In this document: positions 41,169-52,226 of the stretch, one piece after another
How positions within the stretch are numbered: position 1 is the stretch's first letter
Layout: every line of letters starts with the position of its first letter
Origin: Lonicera japonica
Taxonomy: Eukaryota; Streptophyta; Magnoliopsida; Dipsacales; Caprifoliaceae
Assembly (NCBI GenBank): GCA_021464415.1
Contig: CM038466.1
Coordinates: forward strand, 34,936,833-35,000,832
Direction: 5' to 3'
DNA length: 64,000 nt
Notes under the pieces: generated by a model
Seen by the model: the letters and a program-made list of their open reading frames with translations, nothing else
Told to the model about the DNA's origin: nothing
Database searches by the model: none
Position numbers and translations under genes: made by a program

Positions 41169-42011
41169 CTAAACTTCCTTTAGTTTGGTGGGAGACTTCA
41201 TGTTAATCAAAGCTTGTATCTTCTCGGGGTTAGCTTCGATTCCCCTTTGTGTTACCATAAAACCCAAAAATTTGCCACCTTTTACCCCAAAAGCACACTT
41301 AGTTGGATTGAGGGACATACCATTTTGTCTAAGTATAGAAAAGGCTTCATTGAGGTCGGAAACATGGCTGGAAGCCTTGAGGCTCTTAATGAGCATGTCG
41401 TCGACGTAGACCTCCATATTCTGGCCTATCTGTTCTTTGAACAGGGAGTTCATCACCCTTTGATAGGTAGCTCCTGCATTCCTCAAACCAAAGGGCATCG
41501 CTTTATAATAATAGGTCCCTTCATTGGTGATGAAAGATGTCTTTTCTTCGTCCTCAGGGGCCATCCTTACCTGATTATATCCAGAATAAGAGTCCATGAA
41601 GCTTAGCATTTCATGCCCAGTGGTCGCATCCACGAGCTGATCAATCTTCGGGAGCGGAAAGCTGTCTTTTGGACAAGCCTTGTTGAGGTCTTTGAAATCC
41701 ACACACATCCTCCATTTTCCGCTGTGTTTCTTCACAAGTACCACATTGGAAATCCATTTCGGGTAGTGGACCTCCCTAATGAAACCAGCTTGGAGCAATT
41801 TTTGGACCTCTTCTTTGGCGGCCAGATTCCTTTCTGCTACAAAGTTTCTCTTTTTCTGCCTTACGGGCTTAAAGGCCGGGCCAGCGTTGAGCATGTGCAC
41901 CATGACCTCTGGGTTAAGCCCTTTTATGTCATTATAAGACCACGCAAAGATATCGGCGTTAGCTCTAAGGCATTGGGAGAGCTCCCGTCTAACCTCCGAG
42001 TCTCTTCTCAT
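41169..42011 (-). pseudogene. pol: Reverse transcriptase of the Retand-type element
   Basis: Motifs from right to left: ADIFAWSYNDIKGL, CVDFKDLNKACPKD, FMDSYSGYNQVRMAPEDEEK, MPFGLRNAGATYQR and the catalytic YVDD (EVYVDDMLIKS). An in-frame TAG near 41169-41171 cuts it; RT thumb sequence (AGRVAALNRFISKATDK) continues beyond the stop, and the frame shifts before the RNase H. Not functional as it stands. Confidence 0.9.
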
Positions 42012-42114
42012 AATAACAATAATTATTGAGTTGGTTGCTGATCTTGAGCACCCTTTCAGGTAGTAAAGGATCCAAGAGCAAGTCTTCTAGATCCTCAACG
42101 GGCTTTCCCCTGAG

Positions 42115-42726
42115 CTATTTTTCTTCATCCCGGGGGTCTAGGGTATCAATTTCCAATCTCTCAGAGGTGGTGGATTCTCCTGTATTGTTCACCCCTTCAG
42201 CAGTTACTACTTTGAGCTCTACGGTGGCGATCTCCATTGTTCTAACTTCTTTTAAGGTTCCAAATTGACAATGCCTGGCCTCCATTTGGTTACCTCTGAC
42301 CTCCCCGATCCCATGGAGGGTTGGGAACCTCATGGTTAAGCTGCAGGTTGATATGGCAGCTCTGATTTCATTGAGGGTTCCTCTGCCCAAGATAGCATTA
42401 TAATGGGGAGCTGAGTCAAGAATTAGGAATTCTGCCATGGTCATGACCTGCTTTGGAGCCGTCCCTAGAGTTACTGAAAGCTTGATTACTCCCAAGGACC
42501 TTGTCTTCTCCCCAGAGAACCCTACCAATGTGACCGGTGATTGGACCAGGTGTTCTTTAGTGAGACCCATCGCTTTGAAAGCACTGTAGTACATGAGGTT
42601 CGAGGTCGCTCCTGTGTCGATAAGGATACGATGGACGCTATGGTTGCTTATCATCGCTGTTACTACTAACGGGTCATCATGGGGGTACTCTACCCCGTTC
42701 ATATCCGCATCAGTGAAAGTGATCAC
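42115..42726 (-). pseudogene. Aspartic protease of the Retand-type element
   Basis: Active site ILIDTGATSNLMYY, then FLILDSAPHYNAILGRGTLN, typical of Tat/Retand proteases. The frame ends with a TAG at about 42115, after which pre-RT linker sequence continues toward the RT. Confidence 0.87.
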
Positions 42727-42816
42727 GGAGGTCTCGTACTTAGCTATCTTTAAGGGCCTTGAGCTGAAGAACTTTGTTTCTGAGCTCGAGAATTTAGCCT
42801 GCCTGATATAGGCCTT

Positions 42817-44589
42817 TCAGGACCTGTTGCTGTTTCCAGAGAAGGATGAACCTCCCTCAATCATGAATATTTCTTTGGCGTGCTCCTTCCCATTGGCTTT
42901 TGGGGGAACATCCTTTTCTTTCTTTATGTACTGTCGGAGCTGACCTCGCGGGATAAGCTTCTCAATTTCTTCCTTGAGCTTCCAACAATTATCAGTCTCG
43001 TAGCCGTGGTCTTTGTGATACAGGCAGTACTGGGTAGAGTCCCTCTTCCTCTCTAGAGTGCTCATCTTTTTAAGCTTAGGTACCTCTCCTGGTTCTAATT
43101 GGGCATAGACCTCGCTTAGTGGAGCTGTAAGGGGAGTGAACTTCCGATGAGCTCTGTCCTCGCTAGATTTGAAATTTTCAGTATTCTTTTTGTTCTTCTT
43201 GGTCTCCCTCTTTTGGCCAGAAGAAGAGCTATGTTCCCCCTGGCGCTTGGAAGGGGGCCAGAGAGCAGAAAACCGTCCGACATCCAGGAGCTCAGACATG
43301 GTCTTTGGAGCCATTCTAGCTAAGGTCTTGGAGTGTCTCTCATAAATCCACCCCTTCATTGAGATCGTTGATCATGTTTGTTGACCTGGTCCAGGAGCTC
43401 AGACATGGTCTTTGGAGCCATTCTAGCTAAGGTCATTAAGCAGTATTGTCGAGAGACAATCTTACTATGTCCGTTCATAAATGCAGCTACGGCCACAGCT
43501 TCGCGCGACATTGAGCCAATCGTTGATCGCCACATGAGGCTTTCTTGGTCTGATCTAATCGGCAAGCGTAGTCTTTCAGACCTTATATATATTCGTCTCT
43601 TCGAACTTTGTTTGATTAAGCGAAGTGACATAGTTGTGGTAGAGGTGGTTTTCATTGGAGCAGTAGTCTTAGACTGCTTTCTAGCTTCTTCCCACGAAGT
43701 GAGTTACGCTTAACCTCGTACCAAGCTCGTGCGAGCTCTGACACATCGACAACGGAATCATTTCCGATGTTTGGGATAGGCTGTTGCACCACATCCGAGT
43801 TGCCCCCTTGAGAGTTGTGACAAAAGCCCTGCGTATGATACCATCTGGGACATTCTAGAGCCCCATCATATTTTCAAATTGCTGCCAATGGTCCATTGGA
43901 TCGGTTGAGCCATCATATGACTCTAGAGGAGGTAATTTGAATCTGTTCGGGACTGCACAGGTCTGGATGTGCCCTGTAAACGACGATTCAGAATTTTTTA
44001 CCAGAGTTGCTGCCGAGCTCCCCCCGACGTAGCCTATGGTTTTCATCATTTCGTCCAGCTGGGCTTTCATTTCTGATCTGAGCATCTGCTCTACTTCTTC
44101 AACAGAGCTCTTGTTCGAGATCCTGTCGAACACGGACCCTCGAGGCCTAGCATTTGTCTCCAGAACTGGTGGAATGGGGGGGAGACCTCCTCTACTCACA
44201 CTTTGTCTTTGAGCCTCTCCTTCAGAGCGTCTTTCTCGAATAACATTAATTTGTGGATTTCCTTTTGGAGATGATGGGGGAGCTGTAATAGAGAAATCAT
44301 CATAAGAATCTCCTTGTTCAGAACTGGATTGATCGGCATCAGACCCATTGGGCCTGCCTTGACTTCTTCTATACCTCCGGCGGCGTTCCCCCAGCCTTTC
44401 AATGACTGGGATTCGCGCAGGGGCTGGGGGAGCCGGTGCAGAAACAGGGGTCGGAGGCGATCCATCTTTTGAACTGTACGAAGGGGGTTCTCTTTGAGCT
44501 ATCAATCTGTCAATCTGGACCTAGAGAGCAGTTTGTTGAGCCACTAAGGCTATCAAGGGGTCTGTTTGGGTGTTTTCTGACTCGGACAT
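42817..44589 (-). pseudogene. gag: Gag of the Retand-type element, disrupted
   Basis: The ATG at 44587-44589 opens MSESENTQTDPL. A TAG at 44521-44523 interrupts it early. The N-terminal part continues to about 43855 (FKLPPLESYDGSTDPMDHWQ is the start of the Gag core). From 43855 to 43360 the core is broken by several stops and frameshifts. A 45-bp segment occurs twice (43281-43327 and 43391-43435), a local duplication. The C-terminal part is readable again (KKMSTLERKRDS) with the knuckle-like CLYHKDHGYETDNCWKL. Confidence 0.88.
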
Positions 44590-44644
44590 GGTGAATGTAT
44601 TGTTTTTGGCTTTTTGAGAAGCGTGTGACTTTAAGGAAATGTCT

Positions 44645-44662
44645 TTCCCACAGACGGCGCCA
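44645..44662 (-). promoter_or_regulatory. Primer-binding site of the Retand-type element
   Basis: The minus strand reads TGGCGCCGTCTGTGGGAA starting three bases after the LTR; the TGGCGCCG start is common in this lineage. Confidence 0.75.
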
Positions 44663-44665
44663 AAC

Positions 44666-45578
44666 TGATGGTGTCAAAATCTAGAACAGATAATTGACGA
44701 CCGACCAATCAATGAATAATGGTGAATTAGAGGTTTAATAATGAATTATAACTGTGAACAGTGGTTGTGAACAGTACATGTGAGCAGTACCACCGTATAT
44801 ATGAACAGTGACTGTGAACAGTACCGGCAGAAACTGATTAAAAATGAAGGTGAACACGAGACATTTTTGTTAAGGTAGGTTCCCTCGGTAGCGCTTATGC
44901 TAGTCCGGTAGTACGTCCTCCTTTTGTGTGTGCTTGCTTTATATTAGTTCAAAGGCAATCAATTTGGATGATAATACAAGCTACCAATCTCTATCTCTTT
45001 CTATAATTTCCTTAATTCTATTTATAAGTATAGAATTAGGATTACAAATATTTCAACAGAATAAATAATAAACTGTGTAGGAGAGAGAGCGTATAAGGAT
45101 TGGTATTTTTTTTGGGGGTATGAAAATAGAGAGTATAAGACTCTCAAAAATTGGCTTGTATTTAGGAAAGATGGATGGATATTGGGAGAGAAGGAATAGA
45201 TGTTTTTTGGTGTGTCTTTGGATGGATGAATGAGGAGGTATTTATAGGTAAATGTAGAATGGCAAATAGGTAAATTTGATAAAAATGAAGGGCAAAAAGG
45301 TAATTTTTGGTGGAGGTGTATATGATGTGTATGCTTAGGTCACATGTATTCTAGAATGTATATGATGTGTATGCTTATGTCAAATGTATTCTAGAATGTA
45401 GATGATGTTTATGCTTAGATCACATAGGTAAAAATGGTATTTTACTGGAGGTAAAAAATGGTATTTTATTGGAGGTAAAAATAGGATTTTACTGGAGGTA
45501 AAAATAGGATTTTACTGGAGGTAAAAGTATTGAATTACCTTCGTAGGCCAATGGTAAAATTAGTATTTAACCCCATCA
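44666..45578 (-). repeat. Retand-type 5' LTR (913 bp, complete)
   Basis: On the minus strand starts TGATGGGG at 45578 and ends CCATCA at 44666. Several TGAACAGT motifs cluster at 44752-44823. Confidence 0.9.
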
Positions 45579-46580
45579 GAAACTAAATTGTTAACTTGCA
45601 AAAATATTTTTATTTTACATTTAAAATTCGCTCAATTTTTGTCCAGTTTTGATCTAACGGTAAGATGGAGACCTTCCCGAACTCCGATCATTTTGAAATT
45701 TTTACAGTAGTTAGACAACATCTCCTGTCAATATTGACTAAAATTTGAGCATGATCCAACGGTCTAATTGGGAGAAATTAACAAAACAATTTTGAATTCT
45801 TTTGTCAAAACTAGCTGTTGGAAAGTTTGAAAATATATACCTTGGAGCCAAAACCTCTTTTAATCATCCCCAACGGCCATATAGTTTTGAAAGCTATATA
45901 TATGATGTCTTAGACATGTTTTAACACACTTGAATCATTCTACAAACTTATTTTACATATATACAAAGTTATTCAAGTATTCAATTCATTTTATTGATCA
46001 TATTCTTCATTTTTGAGCTATATATTTTAATCAATTTTGATATCTCTTAGTGTGAGCTTCATTTGTATTTTGTCATATACAAGAGAGATATTGTACATTG
46101 GTATTTGTCACCAAAACGCATTTGAATCATAATTGTGAGAGGTGTATCTCATAAATTAGCAAGAGGGATTTCTTGTGAAAGTATTGAAGGTGTTTTCAAT
46201 ACTTGTGAGAGTGTGTGATAAGAATACACTTGTAGAGGTTTGATCTTCACCCGAAAGGAGATCGGTTATAGTGGAAATGCTCGGGGAACTAACCGAGCGC
46301 GGAGTAGGGGGAACAAGCCGAACCGTGTGGACAAAAAATCTTCGACTTCAAATTGGTTCAATCTTTCTTACTCAATCTCTTTATTTATTTGTTATATTAA
46401 TTGATTGAAGTTGCTTATATTATTGCTTATTCTTGGGATTGATTATTTAATTGATTGTTTTCCTTGATAAATTTATTTAACTAAGTTGCTTTGCTTAAAT
46501 ATTTTAAAAACGTTTTAATTCTGCATTAAGTTTTTAAAACCCTATTCACCCCCCCCCTCTAGGGTATTTTTAGACCTACA
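45579..46580 (+). repeat. SIRE 5' LTR, second part
   Basis: Resumes GAAACTAAATTG and matches the 3' LTR from 51223 to 52221. The segment equal to 51011-51222 is missing between the two parts. Confidence 0.9.
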
Positions 46581-46582
46581 AT

Positions 46583-46594
46583 TGGTATCAGAGG
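46583..46594 (+). promoter_or_regulatory. SIRE primer-binding site (iMet-type)
   Basis: TGGTATCAGAGG, two bases after the LTR; one base from the standard TGGTATCAGAGC. Confidence 0.85.
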
Positions 46595-46636
46595 TTGTAC
46601 TCTTGTTTTGATTTTACAATCTTAGAGTTTACGATC

Positions 46637-48168
46637 ATGTCTATCTATCAAGGAACTGGAATTAACGAAGGTTCTTCCACCACTAGACCACCTCTATTTG
46701 ATGGCAAAAATTATAGTTATTGGAAAATCGTATGTGTACTTTTCTTCAAGCTAGTGATTTTGAACAATGGAAAGTTACACTCGTTGGACCTTATGAAATT
46801 ACCAAAACCGATGAAAAGGGTAAAGTTACTCCTAAATCTATTTTCGAATATGATGAGAATGATATTAGGAAAATCCAATTTAATGCTAAAGCCTTGAATG
46901 CCCTACATTGTGCATTGACTATAGATGAATACAACAAAATTTCTAGTTGTAAAACCGCCAAAGAAATTTGGGATAAATTAGAAGTTACCTATGAAGGAAC
47001 CTCACAAGTTAAGGATGATAATATTAATATGCTTGTTCATGATTATGAACTTTTCAAAATGGAGCCTAATGAATCACTTGCCTCTATGTATAGTAGGTTC
47101 TCTATTATCTCTAATGCTTTAGATCTTCTTGGAAAGGAATATTCAAATGAAGACAAGATTCGAAAAATTCTTAGAACTCTTCCCAAGAAGTGGAGACCCA
47201 AAGTAACGGCTATTCAAGAGGCCAAGAATCTCAAAACGCTAAGTATGGATGAACTCTTGGGTTCACTTAAAACCCATGAGAAGGAATTAACGAGAGAAGA
47301 AGAAAGTGATTCAAAAGACAAAAGGTCTCTAGCTCTCAAAACAACTCAACTAGATGATGATGAGGAGTTGATGATAGAAGATGAGGATATGGCTCTTCTT
47401 TCTAGAAAATTCATAAAATTTCTAGCCAAGAAGAAGAAATTTCAAAGAAAAGGAAACAACTTTGATCCTTCATCAAGAAGGAACAATGATCGATCTATTC
47501 AACCAAGAGTTGAAAATGAAGAAGAAAATAAGTGTTTCCATTGCCATGAACCAGGGCATTTCAAAACAAATTGCCCAGTTAGAAGAAAGGAAATAAGAGA
47601 CAAAAGAGACAAAGCCTTCAAGCAAGTAAGACACGCCCTCAAAGGCACTTGGAGTGATTCGAAAGAAGGTGAGTCCAATGCCGATTCTAGCGACGAGGAA
47701 ACGGCAAACCTTTGCCTTATGGCAAGAGACGATGAGGTACACTCTTCTTATGACTCATCTAGTGATGATAATAGCTCTATTAATAATGATATACATGATG
47801 AGAATGACTATGATGAATTATATGATATGTTTGAGGAATTGCATAACAAGTTCAAAAATTTGTCTAAAATGTATGCAAGCCTCAAAAAGAAAAATTTGAT
47901 GATTTCTAGCAAGTGTGAAAGTTTTGAGAAAGAAAACATATTTTTGAAAGATGAAATCAAAACTTTAAGGAAAGGAAAGGAGAAAGAAACTCTAAACACA
48001 CTTGTAATAGAAAATATCAAATTGAAAGATCAAGTGGATGATTTGACTAATAGTCTAGCCAAGTTTACCAAAGGAAAGGATAACTTGGACAAACTATTAG
48101 GAATGCAAATGTGTGTATTCGACAAAGCCGGTTTGAGTTATAATCAAATCCATAACCAAAAGGATTAA
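46637..48168 (+). pseudogene. gag: SIRE-type copia Gag with one frameshift
   Basis: The ATG at 46637 starts MSIYQGTGINEGSSTTRPPL. After SYWK the frame moves at an A-run near 46722-46725, one base short of continuity, into the main frame that is open to 48168. That frame shows the copia Gag domain (ASDFEQWKVTL, EIWDKLEVTYEGTSQVKD, LRTLPKKWRPKVTAIQEAK) and the CCHC zinc knuckle CFHCHEPGHFKTNC. A long C-terminal coiled coil (about the last 130 residues) follows. Length and layout fit SIRE/Maximus Gag. Without the single-base break it would be a full Gag, so the element may have moved recently with help from a relative. Confidence 0.87.
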
Positions 48169-48170
48169 AA

Positions 48171-48959
48171 AAATTTCTTCAAAACATACACACCGCATAA
48201 TCCTACTAATCTTTGTTCATTTTGTGGAAGAAACACTCATAATGCACATTCTTGTTATTACAAAGAAAATAATTTTGCTAAAAACAAACTTGCTTGGATT
48301 CCTAAAGGAACCACTATGTACACTAACCCCAAAGGACCCAATTTATTTTGGGTACCAAAAGAAAAGTTGCTTAAGATTTTGGTGTAGATCTGCATGATAG
48401 CAAAAGCTAGCAAAATAAAATGGTTATTGGATAGATGATGCTCGAAACACATGACGGGTAAAAAAAAAATTTGAATCTCACTCCTAAACAAGGAAGCAAC
48501 GTCACATTTGGAGATAACGCCAAAGGTAAAATTATTGGTATATGTAAAGTTTGTAAGAAATGTTCTTATATTGATAATATTCTACTAGTTGATAGTTTAA
48601 AACATAATTTGCTTAGTATTAGTCAATTGTGTGATAAAAGTTATGAAATTATTTTTAAATCTGAATGTTGCATTGTTAAAAATATTAGTGATAATTATAT
48701 CTTGTTTGTTGCTTATAGATCTAATAATGTATATACTCTTGAACTTGATGATTTGTCTCAACAAGATGTTAAATGTTTATCCGTATTGAATGATGTTTCT
48801 TAGTTATGGCATAGAAGATTCGGTCATGCTAATATGGATTTAGTTCACAAATTATCTAAAATGTAATTAGTTAAAGGATTGCCTAAAACTAAACTTATTA
48901 AAGATAGAATTTGTGATGCTTGTTAACTTGGTAAACAACATAAGTCTTCATTTTGCATG
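48171..48959 (+). pseudogene. Relic of SIRE protease and integrase N-terminus
   Basis: Begins with a second cysteine motif (CSFCGRNTHNAHSC) and AWIPKGTTMYTNPKGPN. The protease active site DSGCSKHMTG is damaged: DSG now reads D-R-stop before CSKHMTG (48431-48453). After a frameshift, the GAG-pre-integrase region is open (YIDNILLVDSLKHNLLSISQ) to a TAG at about 48801, then LWHRRFGHANMD and a stop where DACQLGKQHKSSF is expected. Sequence of the element then ends abruptly at the LBD cassette. No RT domain follows. Confidence 0.82.
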
Positions 48960-49008
48960 TTATTATAAACTAACAATAATTTTGCAGTCTAAAAATTATT
49001 ATTTATAT

Positions 49009-49809
49009 TCAAAGAAAAGAAGGGAACAAAATTTGAAGATCATCAGCATCAAAATTCAAAACAGCATCGAGACTAGAAGAAGAATAATCAACAAAATTAT
49101 GTTCCATATCTAATAGAGCTGTCCAATCAGGACTCATTGGCTCAGCAACCTCTGCAATAGTACCACTTTGAGAATATTGTGATGAATGGCCTTCCAAAGC
49201 AGCTTGGTAATCTGACAGAGTCAGATATACCGGCAAACTCACATTAGTTCGAAAAGCACCATGGTCTGAAAGATTCCCGGTAGTCGGAAGAATTTCAGGT
49301 GCAACATTTTCTACTAACGATAGGGGCCCTGTAGAACTTCTAGGAGGAGCAAAAGAAAAGCATTGGTTAGCGCTAGAAGACTCTCCTAATCGAGCCTCTA
49401 ATGTTATCACTCGTGATTGCAAAGCCTCTAATGTTGTCACTCGTTATTGCAAAGCCTCTAACGCTGTGACTCGTGATTGTAACTCTTGTACCTTCTGTTC
49501 AAGAGAAACAATGAGCGCAGTACAGCCTTTACTGGGATTCTCGACTCTCGCCTTAGCTTCAAAGAGAAATGAATAGAGAGTCTCAAGATATTGATGTTCG
49601 GGAATAGTTTGCAAAATATGTGCAACACTATTTACCCCAAAAACGGTGAAGATTGTACGATAATCTTGACGACTAATCACATCCATAAAAATTTGTGCAT
49701 ATTCACACCATGGCTGACATTTCTTGCGTCTATAAGTGCAAGTAGCACAAGACGAACCTGTACAACAGAAGGTATTCGGCATACTTGTGATTTGCTTTCC
49801 CTTACTCAT
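49009..49809 (-). pseudogene. LBD (LOB-domain) transcription-factor-like gene, copy 2, antisense cargo of the SIRE-type element
   Basis: The ATG at 49807-49809 opens MSKGKQITSMPNTF. The CX2CX6CX3C motif is CATCTYRRKKCQPWC, followed by IFTVFGVNSVAHILQTIPEHQ and NPSKGC in place of DPVYG. The leucine-heptad coiled coil has an expanded 36-bp repeat (three RVTALEALQ-like units), and one unit carries TAA (49444-49446), the only stop in a 266-residue frame. The tail ends DADDLQILFPSFL as in copy 1. Homology to copy 1 runs from the stop codon to a TATA-like box at 50108-50114. It is intronless and antisense to its host element. Confidence 0.85.
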
Positions 49810-50107
49810 GGGTACCTCCTATAAAAGTTATAAGAAGAAAATGGATCTCGAGGAATACAACAAGAAAGAGGGGACAAGAGGCATCTAGCAATTAAAAGAA
49901 TCCCGAAAATGAAAAGCTGTCATCCTAAAAGGTCAAAAATACAGCGTCCCCCGCGTGCATCTAGAGTCCACCGCCCTAGCACGGTCTAGATCCCTCTTTG
50001 ATGTTGACATAGGGGGAGAAAATGTGCGTAATGTTGATGCTGCGGTAAGAGGTAAGATTTTTTTTGCTGTGGTAAGAATTTTTTTTTTTATTGTTGCGGT
50101 AAGATTT

Positions 50108-50114
50108 TTTATAC
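50108..50114 (-). promoter_or_regulatory. TATA-like box of LBD cassette copy 2
   Basis: The minus strand reads GTCAGTATAAAAAATCTTACC, the same as at copy 1. CTTACCRCAGCA-like motifs are repeated just downstream in both copies. Confidence 0.5.
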
Positions 50115-50119
50115 TGACT

Positions 50120-50583
50120 TAAATGTTATGGTAAGATTTTAAATGCTTTAAATGCTTTTATACATTCATACTTTTGAAAGCTTTATTTAAATATATATAT
50201 ATATATATATTTTAAAACTATCTTGAATATTTTCAATACTTTTTAATTGTCATCTTTGATGAAGAAAAATGGGGAGAAGTATGTGTGTTATGTAAGAATG
50301 TGTGTGTGTCATGAGTGATAATGGTACACACTCGTTTATTTTATCGTTTATTTTATTATGCTATGCTTGATCAAGAACTACTAGTTTGTCTATTTGTTTA
50401 AGTACTTTTCGAACTTATACTTTCGGTTAAGTTGTTTGAACTTATCTTATCTATGCAATTATTTTTTATTTTAATAATTGCTTGTATATTTTTATCTATG
50501 CACCTATTTAGGGGGAGCATATTATTTATATGCTTTAAATTATTATCTTTTTATAAATACACATTAACTCTATTGTCATCATC
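50120..50583. other. AT-rich 3' spacer of the SIRE-type element
   Basis: Contains a TA microsatellite (about 50190-50210). No gene seen. Confidence 0.5.
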
Positions 50584-50596
50584 AAAAAGGGGGAGA
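50584..50596 (+). promoter_or_regulatory. SIRE polypurine tract AAAAAGGGGGAGA
   Basis: Lies directly before the 3' LTR (TGTTGACC at 50598). Confidence 0.88.
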
Positions 50597-50597
50597 T

Positions 50598-52221
50598 TGT
50601 TGACCTTAAAGTCAATTAATCTTATTTTGATAATTACAATAAGTTAATAAAGTGTTATTTAACTCGGTTGTTCCAATGATGATAGCCATTTTAACCGATA
50701 TATCTTCCGACCAAGTGTAACTTCAAACCGAAGCAAATCTCACATAAATTTTACAAACGCCTCTACTCACAAGAAATGAACTCAAGTGATATACATGTGC
50801 TATACAAAGCCAAAAAAAGATCTAAATCACCAAGCAAGTGAAGATATGCACAAGAATGATCTCCACATGTTCTACAAGTTATCAAAACCAAGAAAGGATC
50901 AAGAACATCAAACAAGTAAAGATACGCACAAGAAAATCAAGCATCACGAAGACTCAAATTATCATTAAATTGAGTGAGTGCTTAGATTTTATGTAAAGAT
51001 ACTTTATTGATCAAATCCGTATAGCTCAAACATATTCTTGCATCTTTTAAAGATTGATTCAAACTAGCTTGAAATTGAATTTATTTGAAAAACATCATTT
51101 TACAAAAATCGAGTTTCAAAATAAATTCATATTAATTTTAAATAATCATATTTTAATCTATAATAAAAATAGGTATCTTAGAAACATATCTTTGAGGTTC
51201 AAAAATCATTAGAATTTTATTTGAAACTAAATTGTTAACTTGCAAAAATATTTTTATTTTACATTTAAAATTCGCTCAATTTTTGTCCAGTTTTGATCTA
51301 CCGGTAAGATGGAGGCCTTCCCGAACATACATCGTTTTGAAATTTTTACAGTAGTTAGACAACTTCTCCTGGAAATATTGAATAAAATTTGAGCATGATC
51401 CAACGGTCAAATTGGGAGAAATTAACAAAATAATTTTTATTGTTTTGTCAAAACTAGCTGTTGGAAAGTTTGAAAATGTATACCTTGGAGCCAAAACCTC
51501 TCTTAATCATCCCCAACGGCCATATGGTTTTGCAAGCTATATATATGATGTCTTAGACATGTTTTAACACACTTGAATCATTCTACAAACTTATTTTACA
51601 TATATACAAAGTTATTCAAGTATTCAATTCATTTTATTGATCATATTCTTCATTTTTGAGCTATATATTTTGATCAATTTTGATATCTCTTAGTGTGAGC
51701 TTCATTTGTATTTTGTCATATACAAGAGAGATATTGTACATTGGCGTTTGTCACCAAAACGCATTTGAATCATAATTGTGAGAGGTGTATCTCATAGATT
51801 AGCAAGAGGGATTTCTTGTGAAAGTATTGAAAGTGTTTTCAATACTTGTGAGAGTGTGTGATAAGAATACACTTGTAGAGGTTTGATCTTCACCCGAAAG
51901 GAGATCGGTTATAGTGGAAATTCTCGGGGAACTAACCGAGCGCGGAGTAGGGGGAACAAGCCGAACCGTGTGGACAAAAAATCTTTGACTTCAAATTGGT
52001 TCAATCTTTCTTACTCAATCTCTTTATTTATTTGTTATATTAATTGATTGAAGTTGCTTATATTATTGCTTATTCTTGGGATTGATTATTTAATTGATTG
52101 TTTTCCTTGATAAATTTATTTAACTAAGTTGCTTTGCTTAAATATTTTAAAAACGTTTTAATTCCGCATTAAGTTTTTAAAACCTTATTCACCCCCTTTC
52201 TAGGATATTTTTAGACCTACA
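50598..52221 (+). repeat. SIRE 3' LTR (1624 bp, complete)
   Basis: Matches 35435-35847 and 45579-46580. It keeps a 212-bp segment (51011-51222) lost from the 5' LTR. Confidence 0.92.
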
Positions 52222-52226
52222 AACAC

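Larger units (their letters stand above)
35848..45578 (-). mobile_element. Nested Ty3/gypsy element, Retand/Tat type, minus strand, with LBD cassette
   Basis: LTRs read TGATGGGG...CCATCA on the minus strand (right copy 44666-45578, 913 bp; left copy 35848-36633, 786 bp, cut at its outer end). PBS, gag, protease, RT, RNase H, archaeal-type RNase H and integrase run right to left; a long 3' segment holds the LBD-like gene in the opposite orientation. The TSD cannot be scored, because a deletion removed the left junction. Pol carries several stops and frameshifts, so the copy is dead, though the two LTRs remain very similar. Confidence 0.88.
35435..52221 (+). mobile_element. SIRE-type Ty1/copia element, non-autonomous, with antisense LBD cassette
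   Basis: LTRs begin TGTTGACC and end CCTACA with the TSD AACAC. Order: 5' LTR (split), iMet-type PBS, gag, relics of protease and integrase N-terminus, antisense LBD cassette, AT-rich spacer, PPT, 3' LTR. RT, RNase H and the integrase core are absent. A Retand-type gypsy element sits in the 5' LTR. Without it the element is about 7 kb. The Gag sequence, large LTRs and AAAAAGGGGGAGA PPT fit the SIRE/Maximus lineage. Confidence 0.87.
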
